Shown one piece after another: positions 1 through 5,849 of a DNA stretch of 6,765 nucleotides. The stretch's first letter is position 1. Each line of letters opens with the position of its first letter. Origin of the DNA: Anaerolineaceae bacterium (GTDB taxonomy: Bacteria > Chloroflexota > Anaerolineae > Anaerolineales > Anaerolineaceae); the NCBI GenBank assembly GCA_021107195.1, contig JAIOTF010000352.1, positions 1 to 6,765 on the forward strand. Direction: 5' to 3'. The translations under genes were made by a program, and so were the position numbers. A model generated the notes under the pieces. The model did no database searches. It was given only the letters and a program-made list of their open reading frames with translations, and was not told the origin of the DNA.

Positions 1-732
1 CTCATCACAAAAGCCAATCCCCTGGTGCTCCTTTTTGCACCGGTTTTTGGTCATTTCGCGGGAGGACAATCTTCTGTGTTCGGCATGCTCGGTCTGTGGG
101 GCTATCGAAAACATCTCGAAACCGACAATCCGTCAGGCGGGATATATCTGGGGTTAACCATGCTCAAGCCACAATTGGGCATCGTGCCCCTGGTATTCGC
201 AGTCATTCAATGGTGGAAAGCCTTTCGCACACAAAAGCGCATTCCCAGGCAGGCATGGGCATTTGCCATTACCACAGCGATCATTTACCTCCCTGGATTT
301 TTGATCATGCCGGATTGGCCTGCCCGCTGGCTCAGTTCCCCGCGGCCGCTGTTTGAGCGCGCCTTATCGGGTTTTGTGCCGCGCACCTTGCTGTATTTCT
401 TTCCAAACCAAACCAATGGATACTGGCTGATCCTGGTCGCCCTCGGATTGCTGCTGCTGTTGGGGATTTGGCACCTTTATCGCAAGCAGATCACGCTTGA
501 CCTGGCGGTGCTGTGGAGCTTCATTGTCAACCCCCTGGTACACGATTATGACCTCATCCAACTTGTGCCCCTGCTCGATACCCCAAAACGCATGCTGACA
601 GCAGTACTGCTCTCCATCCCCGGCTGGCTGGTGATCCTGTTCGCCTACACCAGCAACACGGCCTGGTACGCCTTCTCGATCATCGCCCCCGGTGTTTTGG
701 GGATGGTGTTGTGGGAACAGGGAAAAAGTTGA
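1..732 (+). CDS. GT87 family polyprenol-phosphate glycosyltransferase, C-terminal part
   Basis: The frame is open from the first base, so the true start lies upstream; 243 residues are visible before TGA at 730-732. GT87 (DUF2029) enzymes are multi-span GT-C glycosyltransferases that use polyprenyl-phosphate-linked sugars on the outer face of the membrane; PimE is the best-known member. The assignment rests on two motif regions in the right order: G-G-Q-S-S (visible residues 21-25), followed about 30 residues later by L-K-P-Q-L-G (55-60) at a membrane helix, and near the end H-D-Y-D-L-I-Q-L-V-P (181-190), matching the family's 'D-Y-D-L' region. Hydrophobic segments lie near visible residues 8-20, 60-70, 87-103, 141-158, 166-178 and 197-236. 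The gene converges on the broken membrane-protein gene to its right. Sugar donor and acceptor are unknown. The family call is fairly secure; any glycan assignment would be guesswork. Confidence 0.8.
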   Translation, partial: LITKANPLVLLFAPVFGHFAGGQSSVFGMLGLWGYRKHLETDNPSGGIYLGLTMLKPQLGIVPLVFAVIQWWKAFRTQKRIPRQAWAFAITTAIIYLPGFLIMPDWPARWLSSPRPLFERALSGFVPRTLLYFFPNQTNGYWLILVALGLLLLLGIWHLYRKQITLDLAVLWSFIVNPLVHDYDLIQLVPLLDTPKRMLTAVLLSIPGWLVILFAYTSNTAWYAFSIIAPGVLGMVLWEQGKS

Positions 733-793
733 TGCTGTTTTGAAACCGCTTGTTTGTAAATAGGTGTGATACTGGTTTGGTGCGGCCGGAAAC

Positions 794-812
794 GCTGCGT
801 GGCGACCGCAGC
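794..812. terminator. Weak hairpin between convergent genes
   Basis: GCTGCG at 794-799 pairs with CGCAGC at 807-812 around a 7-nt loop. The stem is only 6 bp and no T-run follows on either strand (CTTCAGT on plus, GTTTCC on minus). It could act as a weak bidirectional terminator between the converging genes, but the position is the main argument. Confidence 0.2.
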
Positions 813-861
813 CTTCAGTAAATCGAAAAGGGCACGCTGGCTCGATCGCAGCATGCGGTTT

Positions 862-889
862 TACATTATAAATTCTACATTGTACATTG
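862..889. repeat. 28-bp tract of four 7-bp units
   Basis: Read on the plus strand the tract divides exactly into TACATTA, TAAATTC, TACATTG and TACATTG; on the minus strand the unit is NAATNTA. The last two units are identical. It sits 4 bp beyond the stop codon of the minus-strand gene (894-896), outside both coding regions. Function unknown. Confidence 0.6.
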
Positions 890-1992
890 CCGTCTACGGC
901 CCACATCCCCACTCATCCGCCACAGCATCCAGCGCCGCCGTTTTTTCATCCCCAGCCGGGGTATTCTTATCAATGCGCTGCCACAGGCGGCACACCACCG
1001 GCTGCATAGAGGGCTGTTCGGCATGGGTCGGTGTCATCGCCTGAACGGTGTACTCCAGCGCCGCCTGCCAGTCCCCGGCGTGGGCAGCCGCCTCTGCCGG
1101 CAGCAACCACTCGGAGGGCGTGCGCGGTGCATAACCGGCATGCACAGCATCCCTTACCACGGATGCAGCCTGCGACCAATCTCCCTGCTGGCGGGCCAGG
1201 TCGGCCCGCTCAAAGGCGTAGCACCACCCCTCCCGCGCCGGTTCAGGTCCGAAAATATGCTCGGGCGGGCGGACCGCTTCCTCTTCCGGTACAATCTCGA
1301 TCCATTCCGTTGAAGACAATCCCGCCGCCTTGCACACATCCTCCGGCAGCAGCGGATTGATCGTGTCCAGCTCAGGGTCCAACACCCGCAGACAGAAGCG
1401 CGGATGGGTATACAGCCCCACCACCTGCGACGTGCTGCCATGGAAGGTCGCCACCAGATAATCATGTTCGATCGGCTGCCCTGGCTCAAAATTCGCCAAC
1501 TGCTTTTCCGCCCGCAGTTCAGCGAAGTAATACATATAAGCCATATCCTCTGAATCGCTGCCGGGGGCATAGATCGCGTTCAACGGCGCGCTTAGCGAAT
1601 TATCGCTGTAGTGCATCGGCGGCTGGTAATTACCCACCACCGCCGTGTGCGGCGCCAGGGCCGGGATACGCCAGGTCATCTGCCAGAACATGCGCGTGTG
1701 GTTGTCCCAGTCCACGCGATAGTCAAGAGCGATCAGAAATTGCAGGGCAACGCCAAAGCCGAGCAAGACGCCAATCAAGCCTACCCGCAGCCAGCGCCAG
1801 CGCGGCAGCAAGCTGATCAGCGCCGCCACCAGCAGACTGACGCCCAGCATGAAAGACAGCGTAAAGCGGCTGTTGGGGAATTCCAGCGCCAGTGGCAGGG
1901 TGGTCACCCAGTAAGGGCCGCCCGCAACGAGCATAGCAAAAAAACTAATGCCGAGTGCCTGCAAGGCGGATTCATAATCACCACCGTTTTTA

Positions 1993-2016
1993 TGTAGGGG
2001 CGAATGGCGTTCGACC
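1993..2016 (-). repeat. Palindromic repeat copy embedded in coding sequence
   Basis: On the minus strand this reads GGTCGAACGCCATTCGCCCC followed by TACA. It matches the intergenic hairpin at 5671-5694 at 19 of 24 positions. Seven of nine arm positions can pair around a central C, against nine of nine in the intergenic copy. It is translated in the host gene as V-E-R-H-S-P-L-H. It lies in a stretch of about 66 nt that has no counterpart in the paralog and looks more AT-rich than its surroundings, so it appears to have arrived by insertion without breaking the frame. Confidence 0.65.
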
Positions 2017-2657
2017 ACCTTATCACCCTCGTATGAAACCAACTCTGGATTGGGCTCAGTCGTTCTAGTCTTAAGCTTAAAAAGGAATAATCCCGTCCCC
2101 ACGGCCACCACCGGCACGATCACCCAGTAGCGCAGCCAGTTGGCGCGCCCCAGCTCTGCCACATCGGGGAAAGTCAGCGCCTTGCCCCACGCTCCGCCGC
2201 TCACCATCCACAGGTCATGAGCCAGTGTGCCTGCCAACTGCCGCAGCGTGCCCCACAGGTCCAGGCGCAGCTTCTCCAGCAGCACCGGTGTATAGCTGAA
2301 AGTCTGATATTCAAAGAAAAACACCCGCCACACCACCGGCACCAGGAACAGGGTCAGGTACGGCAGGCTCATTACCAACACGCGCCGCCACAAACGCGGA
2401 CGGTCTTTATCTTCAGCCAGCACGACCCAGATCAGCAGCGGGCGCACGAAGTCCAGCAAAAAGAAATATTCCGTAGTCATCAAATTGACCAGCGAAGCTG
2501 CCATCGCCAGTCCGGTCAACAGCCGGAAACGGTGTGTCTCCCCCTGCCGCCAGGCACGCACTGCCAGCACGGTCAACAGCAGCGAGAGGAAGAAAAAGCT
2601 CTCGGTGAGGAAATAATGCGCATAGGCGATGGGGATATACGTCTGGTCAAAACCCGG

Positions 2658-2660
2658 TTA
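2658..2660 (-). other. In-frame TAA nonsense codon
   Basis: Reading the minus strand, TTC GCG GTC is followed by TAA and then CCG GGT TTT GAC. It falls at codon 127 of 714, opposite Phe127 of the intact paralog, with conserved sequence in the same frame on both sides. TAA is one substitution away from either Tyr codon. Confidence 0.9.
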
Positions 2661-3050
2661 GACCGCGAACAACAGCCCGGCCCACACCGCCAGCTCCCGC
2701 CGTTTGGGCCACACTACGCGCAGCAGCCCCCACAGCGCTGTGGCACTGATCCAGCGCCAGGCCAGGCCAAAGACATGCCACTTCCAGGGCAGCCTGCCCA
2801 CCAGCGGCATCGTCACCTGATAGATCCAGGCCAGCACAGGGCGCTTGGTCTCGAAATACGTGGTCAACCCGGCCGGACCAAAGGTGTCATAGATCCAGGT
2901 GAAAGGCCAGTCATCCCAATAGAACCCAATCCAGGGAATCATCAGCCCATAGGCGGCCGCACACACCCCCAGGATGACCAGCGGGGTAAAGGTTTCCGGG
3001 AATTGAAATGCTTTGATTCGTGTCCAGAGTTTTTTCATAAAAGTTTACCC

Positions 3051-3176
3051 TGTCGTTGCGGGCGGCTCCGTTGCCTGATCTTTTCGAAGGCAACAAGGGC
3101 GTACTAAAAGTCGCTTCGGCTTACCCATTCGGGTGTGATATCGACAAGCTCAGCCTGCGCTGTGATCGCAATGACA
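3051..3176. repeat. 126-bp MITE-like or REP-like spacer element
   Basis: The left end is TGTCGTTGCG (3051-3060). The right end, read on the opposite strand, is TGTCATTGCG (3176-3167), giving 10-bp terminal inverted repeats with one mismatch. Inside is a perfect 7-bp stem, GTTGCCT (3070-3076) with AGGCAAC (3088-3094), around an 11-nt loop. There is also an AGCCGAAGCGAC-type segment near 3110 and ATCGACAAGCTCAGCCTG near 3139, both resembling intergenic junk repeats I have seen in many environmental bacterial genomes. No target-site duplication is evident and no transposase is encoded. It fills most of the 160-bp gap between the two tandem paralogs, leaving only 12 bp before the downstream ATG. 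Confidence 0.5.
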
Positions 3177-3198
3177 TCTTAATGGCAGCATTGCGCCG

Positions 3199-5262
3199 CT
3201 AATCCATTTTCCACGCGCAGCCCAGCTCGGCCTGCACCGCGTCCAATGCATCCTGCTTTCCTGCGCTGTCGGGCATCTCATCGTCAATCCGCCCCCACAA
3301 ACGGCATAACAACGGCTGCATCAGGTTAGTGATCTCATTCGAGGTATAGGTCAAATCCAGTGCCTGCGGCCAGTTCTCCACATGGGCAAAGCCCTCAATA
3401 AAGGGCAGCCGCTCGGCCGGATCATTGGGATAATCGCTCAGACGGAAGGCCTCCGCACCAAGCTGCGCCACCTGCTCCCACTCACCCATCTGACGCGCCA
3501 GGTCAGCTTTCTGGAAGTAATAGCACCAGCCGTGGGGCGGTTCGGGGCCAAAGATAGCCGCCGGGGGCGCAGCCGCCTGTCCTTCGTCCGCGGGGAGAAT
3601 GATCTTCGTATAGTCTGCCTTCTCGGCCGCCGTCCGCATCAGAGCCGGCACCATAATATTGTCCGGCTCCAATTCGGGGTCCAGCACCCGCAAACAGCCT
3701 GGCGGATCATAGACCAGCGGCACGATCTGCGCCGTGCTGCCATTGAAGGTCGCCGCCAGATAGCTCTGCTCGATCGGCTGTCCGCTGGCAAAGCTTTGCA
3801 AACCTGTCTCCAGCCGGAGCGAGGGGTAATAATACATATACGCCAGCGCTTCGCTGTGATTATCAGGTGCATAGATCCAGTTCACCGGCGCCACCGTGGA
3901 ATTGTCCGTATTGTGGATGTCCAACTCATTCGACACCAGGGTTGTACCCGGCTTAAGCGCAGGCATGCGCCACGTCATCTGCCAGAAGAAGGACTGCTGC
4001 ACGCTCCAGTCCCGGCGGAAATCATTCACCACCTGGAACTGAAAACCCGCCCCCAGACCAACCAACACCGCCAGCAGCAGATGCTTGCTCCAGCGCGGCA
4101 GCGGCAGCAGACCGAGCAGCCCGGTGATGAACAGGCTGCTCCCCAACATAAAGGAAATCGAAAAGCGGTCATTGGGGAAACGCAGGCCAATCTTCAAACC
4201 GGTCATCCAGAACGGTAAACCGGCAATCAACAAACCCAGTGCCCCCAGCAGCAGCGTACGCCATGCCCAGCGCCGGTCTCGTCTGGAAGGATCATCATCC
4301 ATCCGCAGCCGGGTCAGGAACACGCCCAGCCCGACCGCAGAAGCCAGCACCACCAGTGCATACAGCAACATCGTGCGTCTGCCCAGCACAGCCGGATCCG
4401 GCAGCGCAAATACATCCCCCCAGGCAGCGAAGGTCACCGTCCAGATGTCCTTGAACACCTGTCCCAGCAGTGCCAAAATCGTACCCGCCGGGTCGGCTCG
4501 CAATCCCGCCAGCAGCGAGAATTCATAATTTGTATTCTGATACTGGAAGAAGAACTGCCGCCAGACCAACACCGCAATGAACAACCCCAGATACGGCAGC
4601 CATCGCTTAATGGCCGTCCTTGCACTGCCCTTGAAGGACTCCCCGTCCCGCCCAGGCGCTGCTGCCCACAGCAGCACCGGCCGCAACAGGTCCAGCAGGA
4701 AGAAATATTCCATGCACAGCAAATTCACCAGCGAAAGCGCCAGCGACAGACCTGTCCACAACCAGAAGCGGCTCTCATCCCGCATAGCCTTGAGCATCAA
4801 GGCCAGCGAGAGAAAGAAGGCCGTCAAGACAATGAAGAAATGCCCATAGAGGATAGCAATCGGTTGCTGGCGTAAGGCGGGAAAAACGATGAAGAGCAGA
4901 GCTGTCCAGACCGCCGCTTCACGCCGCTGCGGCCACAATTGGCGCACCCGCCACCAGAGGGCGGTCGCCGCCAGCCAGCGCCATATCAGCCCGAAAACCT
5001 GCCATTTCCACGGCTGCGAACCAATCACAGATGTCGTCAACTGGTAGATCATTCCCCAAAAGGGGCGGTTGGTAGCGAAGTAGCGTTCCAGCCCGGCGCT
5101 GCCCAACTGTTTGCCAATATAAATAAAGGCCCAGTCATCCCAATAATAGCCCAGCCAGGGAATCAAGACCCCACACGTCAAGCCGCTCACTACCAATAGG
5201 GCCAGCGGCACAGTGTGTTCAGGAAAATGGAATGCTTTGATGCGTTGCGTGAGTTTTTTCAT
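3199..5262 (-). CDS. Polytopic membrane protein, putative GT-C glycosyltransferase with TPR-like C-terminus
   Basis: The product has 687 residues, from ATG at 5262 to TAG at 3199-3201. A short basic N-terminus leads into a first helix (about 17-36), then an outer-loop motif L-G-Y-Y-W-D-D-W (37-44). An acidic pair in this place is typical of GT-C enzymes of the PMT/ArnT type, where it takes part in catalysis, so Asp42 and Asp43 are candidate catalytic residues. Many hydrophobic helices follow to about residue 413. A non-membrane region (about 414-575) includes D-N-S, I-Y-A-P, G-Q-P-I-E and L-R-V-L-D-P-E-L, all conserved in the broken paralog. The end (about 578-655) looks like two TPR-type helical pairs (K-A-D-L-A-R-Q-M-G-E-W and following). 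I infer membrane glycosyl transfer or glycan assembly; substrate unknown. An in-frame TTG at 5346 would add 28 residues, but that segment is repeat DNA and lies upstream of the likely promoter. No strong Shine-Dalgarno precedes the chosen ATG. Confidence 0.8.
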   Translation of the reverse strand: MKKLTQRIKAFHFPEHTVPLALLVVSGLTCGVLIPWLGYYWDDWAFIYIGKQLGSAGLERYFATNRPFWGMIYQLTTSVIGSQPWKWQVFGLIWRWLAATALWWRVRQLWPQRREAAVWTALLFIVFPALRQQPIAILYGHFFIVLTAFFLSLALMLKAMRDESRFWLWTGLSLALSLVNLLCMEYFFLLDLLRPVLLWAAAPGRDGESFKGSARTAIKRWLPYLGLFIAVLVWRQFFFQYQNTNYEFSLLAGLRADPAGTILALLGQVFKDIWTVTFAAWGDVFALPDPAVLGRRTMLLYALVVLASAVGLGVFLTRLRMDDDPSRRDRRWAWRTLLLGALGLLIAGLPFWMTGLKIGLRFPNDRFSISFMLGSSLFITGLLGLLPLPRWSKHLLLAVLVGLGAGFQFQVVNDFRRDWSVQQSFFWQMTWRMPALKPGTTLVSNELDIHNTDNSTVAPVNWIYAPDNHSEALAYMYYYPSLRLETGLQSFASGQPIEQSYLAATFNGSTAQIVPLVYDPPGCLRVLDPELEPDNIMVPALMRTAAEKADYTKIILPADEGQAAAPPAAIFGPEPPHGWCYYFQKADLARQMGEWEQVAQLGAEAFRLSDYPNDPAERLPFIEGFAHVENWPQALDLTYTSNEITNLMQPLLCRLWGRIDDEMPDSAGKQDALDAVQAELGCAWKMD

Positions 5263-5304
5263 AGGGTTTTTCAGCGGGCACAGGTTTCCCTCCCGACTGG
5301 TTGT

Positions 5305-5310
5305 ATTATA
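5305..5310 (-). promoter_or_regulatory. Putative -10 box for the minus-strand membrane-protein gene
   Basis: The minus strand carries a perfect TATAAT about 42 nt before the ATG at 5262, giving a leader of roughly 35 nt. There is no good TTGACA-like -35 at 16-18 bp. GGGAGGG (about 5288-5294) in the leader resembles a Shine-Dalgarno but is 25 nt or more from the ATG and precedes no canonical in-frame start at normal spacing. The placement argues against translation from the TTG at 5346. Confidence 0.45.
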
Positions 5311-5327
5311 ACGGAAATTGACGCCGC

Positions 5328-5346
5328 GGCCTGCGTAGGCGGGCAA
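5328..5346. repeat. CCTGCGTAGG-type intergenic repeat fragment
   Basis: CCTGCGTAGG at 5330-5339 recurs exactly, inverted, at 5689-5698 beside the intergenic hairpin. Read on the minus strand, this stretch encodes a spurious P-A-Y-A-G extension upstream of the true start of the membrane-protein gene. I regard the extension as repeat-derived. Confidence 0.5.
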
Positions 5347-5373
5347 AAAGGAGCAAGGATTTGAGAAAGGAAA

Positions 5374-5404
5374 GGGATTAGTGAATTCGTCAATTTGGGA
5401 TTAG
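5374..5404 (+). repeat. 8-bp-phased degenerate tract, copy 1
   Basis: The tract divides into GGGATTAG (5374-5381), TGAATTCG (5382-5389) and TCAATTTG (5390-5397). A second GGGATTAG (5397-5404) follows, offset by one base. The unit is close to NNRATTAG. A related, longer tract lies in inverted orientation at 5767-5821. No coding use is visible. Confidence 0.55.
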
Positions 5405-5408
5405 GCCG

Positions 5409-5431
5409 TTGACACATTGGCAATGTGTGTC
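5409..5431. promoter_or_regulatory. Inverted repeat, possible operator
   Basis: ACACATTG (5412-5419) and CAATGTGT (5421-5428) form a perfect 8-bp inverted repeat around one G; TTG and GTCACAA flank it, extending partial symmetry. TTGACA at 5409-5414 overlaps the left arm and could be a -35 box, but no fair -10 follows at 16-18 bp. It might be a regulator site for the small ORF just downstream or part of a repeat. Confidence 0.3.
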
Positions 5432-5473
5432 ACAACTGCATTGCTTTTTGAGCAAAAGGGGATAAAATGATTC

Positions 5474-5593
5474 TTGGACAAGGCTGCATATTCTATTTAC
5501 AGGGAAATTGATGGAGATTATGTGGTCTGGGATGATTATTCAAATGGTTACTTATTCCGGGTCAACACCGGCATTATCACCCAACTACAATAA
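5474..5593 (+). pseudogene. 39-residue ORF, probable gene remnant resembling one WD40-like/beta-propeller blade
   Basis: The frame opens after TGA at 5468-5470, can start at TTG 5474 and ends with TAA at 5591-5593. The peptide contains D-G-D-Y-V-V-W-D-D-Y-S-N-G and ends R-V-N-T-G-I-I-T-Q-L-Q. This pattern, a 'VVW-D' strand followed by an 'xxTGxxxQL' turn, is common in bacterial WD40-like (TolB-type) beta-propeller repeats, where each blade is about 40 residues. A single blade cannot fold as a propeller, so a decayed gene end is more likely than a working protein. A good Shine-Dalgarno-like AAAAGGGG (5454-5461) lies 12 nt upstream of the TTG. It is better placed for ATG 5467 in another frame, which closes after 14 codons; that could reflect a frameshift in an older gene. 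Function is not assigned. Confidence 0.35.
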
Positions 5594-5670
5594 TTAAACC
5601 TGTGGGAAAATCTGGCAATAAGGGTTTTGTGCTATTTCACAATATAATGGTTCCAGTTAACGAGCACCTC

Positions 5671-5694
5671 GGGCGGATGCCATCCGCCCCTACG
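5671..5694. repeat. Perfect palindromic repeat, intergenic copy
   Basis: GGGCGGATG (5671-5679) and CATCCGCCC (5681-5689) form a 9-bp perfect stem around a single central C, followed by CTACG. It is the intergenic relative of the copy inside the broken gene at 1993-2016 (19 of 24 positions equal). No gene overlaps it. Confidence 0.65.
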
Positions 5695-5718
5695 CAGGGG
5701 CCCATTTTTTTATTTTTT
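5671..5718 (+). terminator. Terminator-like hairpin and T-runs
   Basis: The 9-bp palindrome (5671-5689), or alternatively GCCCC (5686-5690) paired with GGGGC (5697-5701), is followed by seven T (5705-5711), an A and six T (5713-5718). This fits a rho-independent terminator reading rightward. The only candidate upstream on this strand is the remnant ORF ending at 5593, so it may be the leftover terminator of a lost gene. It would also keep transcription out of the MFS gene. Confidence 0.4.
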
Positions 5719-5766
5719 CCACTCACAGGGCTGAAAATTTGCCAACTTATATGAACCTCAATAACT

Positions 5767-5821
5767 CCCAATCACTAATTGCCGAATTGCCTAATCAACT
5801 GATTTACTAATCCCTAATCAC
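5767..5821 (-). repeat. 8-bp-phased degenerate tract, copy 2 (inverted)
   Basis: On the plus strand it divides exactly into CCCAATCA, CTAATTGC, CGAATTGC, CTAATCAA, CTGATTTA and CTAATCCC (5767-5814). A seventh unit, CTAATCAC (5814-5821), overlaps by one base. Read on the minus strand the unit is the same NNRATTAG-like octamer as in the tract at 5374-5404. It ends 13 bp before the -10 box of the MFS gene, so the -35 region lies within it. Confidence 0.6.
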
Positions 5822-5834
5822 GACTTTTCCAGCG

Positions 5835-5840
5835 TATAAT
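5835..5840 (+). promoter_or_regulatory. Putative -10 box of the MFS gene, near-leaderless
   Basis: A perfect TATAAT ends 9 nt before the ATG at 5850. With the usual 6-7 nt to the start site, the transcript would begin about 3 nt before the ATG or at it. This fits the absence of any Shine-Dalgarno sequence between 5841 and 5849. No good -35 hexamer is seen at 16-18 bp, where the octamer tract lies. Confidence 0.5.
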
Positions 5841-5849
5841 AAAACGGTT

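Larger units (their letters stand above)
733..893. other. Convergent intergenic gap
   Basis: These 161 bp separate two converging genes. No coding potential is convincing here. The gap holds a weak hairpin (794-812) and a 7-bp-phased AT-rich tract (862-889), described separately. No strong U-tract terminator is visible for either gene. Confidence 0.6.
894..3038 (-). pseudogene. Polytopic membrane protein (GT-C-like, TPR-like C-terminus), interrupted by one in-frame stop
   Basis: From ATG at 3038 to TAG at 894-896 there are 714 codons in a single frame, broken only by TAA at 2658-2660 (codon 127). Before the stop the product aligns without gaps to the first 126 residues of the neighbour at 3199-5262; I count 71 of 126 identical. 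After the stop the alignment continues in the same frame (P-G-F-D-Q against P-A-L-R-Q), so no indel is involved. The TAA lies opposite Phe127 of the paralog; one base change from a Tyr codon would give it. Features shared with the paralog are F-Y-W-D-D-W in the first presumed outer loop (residues 39-44), the W-K-W region (85-87), the E-Y-F-F-L-L-D segment, F-P-N-S-R-F and a TPR-like C-terminal end. About 22 extra residues, including V-E-R-H-S-P-L-H-K, come from an insertion containing a palindromic repeat. A weak AGGG lies about 11 nt before the ATG. The gene is either recently inactivated or carries a sequencing error; the latter would make it an intact paralog. The region after the stop has no well-placed Shine-Dalgarno for restart. 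Confidence 0.75.
5263..5849. other. Divergent intergenic region rich in repeats
   Basis: These 587 bp lie between two genes transcribed outward. They hold the two -10 boxes, two inverted octamer tracts, the CCTGCGTAGG fragments, an 8-bp inverted repeat, the propeller-like remnant, and the palindrome with T-runs. The stretches 5594-5670 and 5719-5766 show nothing further that I can support. The overall picture is a decayed gene in repeat-rich DNA. Confidence 0.6.

Noticed and set aside
364..912. Minus-strand open frame of 182 codons opposite the GT87 gene
   Set aside because: Low-complexity Gln-rich antisense product; the plus-strand frame has clear GT87 motifs.
894..2576. Downstream part of the broken gene as an independent gene starting at TTG 2576
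   Set aside because: Homology to the paralog begins before this codon and continues through the stop; no Shine-Dalgarno precedes it, and the start would fall inside a membrane helix.
2658..2660. Stop-codon recoding or readthrough at the TAA
   Set aside because: No hairpin or recoding signal is evident, recoding of TAA is rare, and other genes here end normally (TAG, TGA); substitution or error is simpler.
2217..3107. Plus-strand open frame of 296 codons opposite the broken gene
   Set aside because: Its translation is rich in Gln, His, Pro and Arg with no domain-like pattern, as expected antisense to GC-rich coding DNA; the minus-strand reading aligns with a paralog.
3382..4218. Plus-strand open frame of 278 codons opposite the intact membrane-protein gene
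   Set aside because: Composition is Arg/His/Gln-rich and it lies wholly antisense to a gene supported by paralogy.
3199..5346. Longer start (TTG 5346) for the intact membrane-protein gene
   Set aside because: The extra 28 residues come from repeat DNA, the paralog starts at the equivalent M-K-K-L, and a TATAAT at 5305-5310 lies downstream of that TTG.
5467..5511. 14-codon ORF from ATG 5467 as a real leader peptide
   Set aside because: It has a good ribosome site but no attenuator-like codon run and no downstream gene that it could control.
5643..5648. TATAAT as a rightward promoter
   Set aside because: No -35 at suitable spacing and the T-run hairpin follows within 30 bp, with no gene between.
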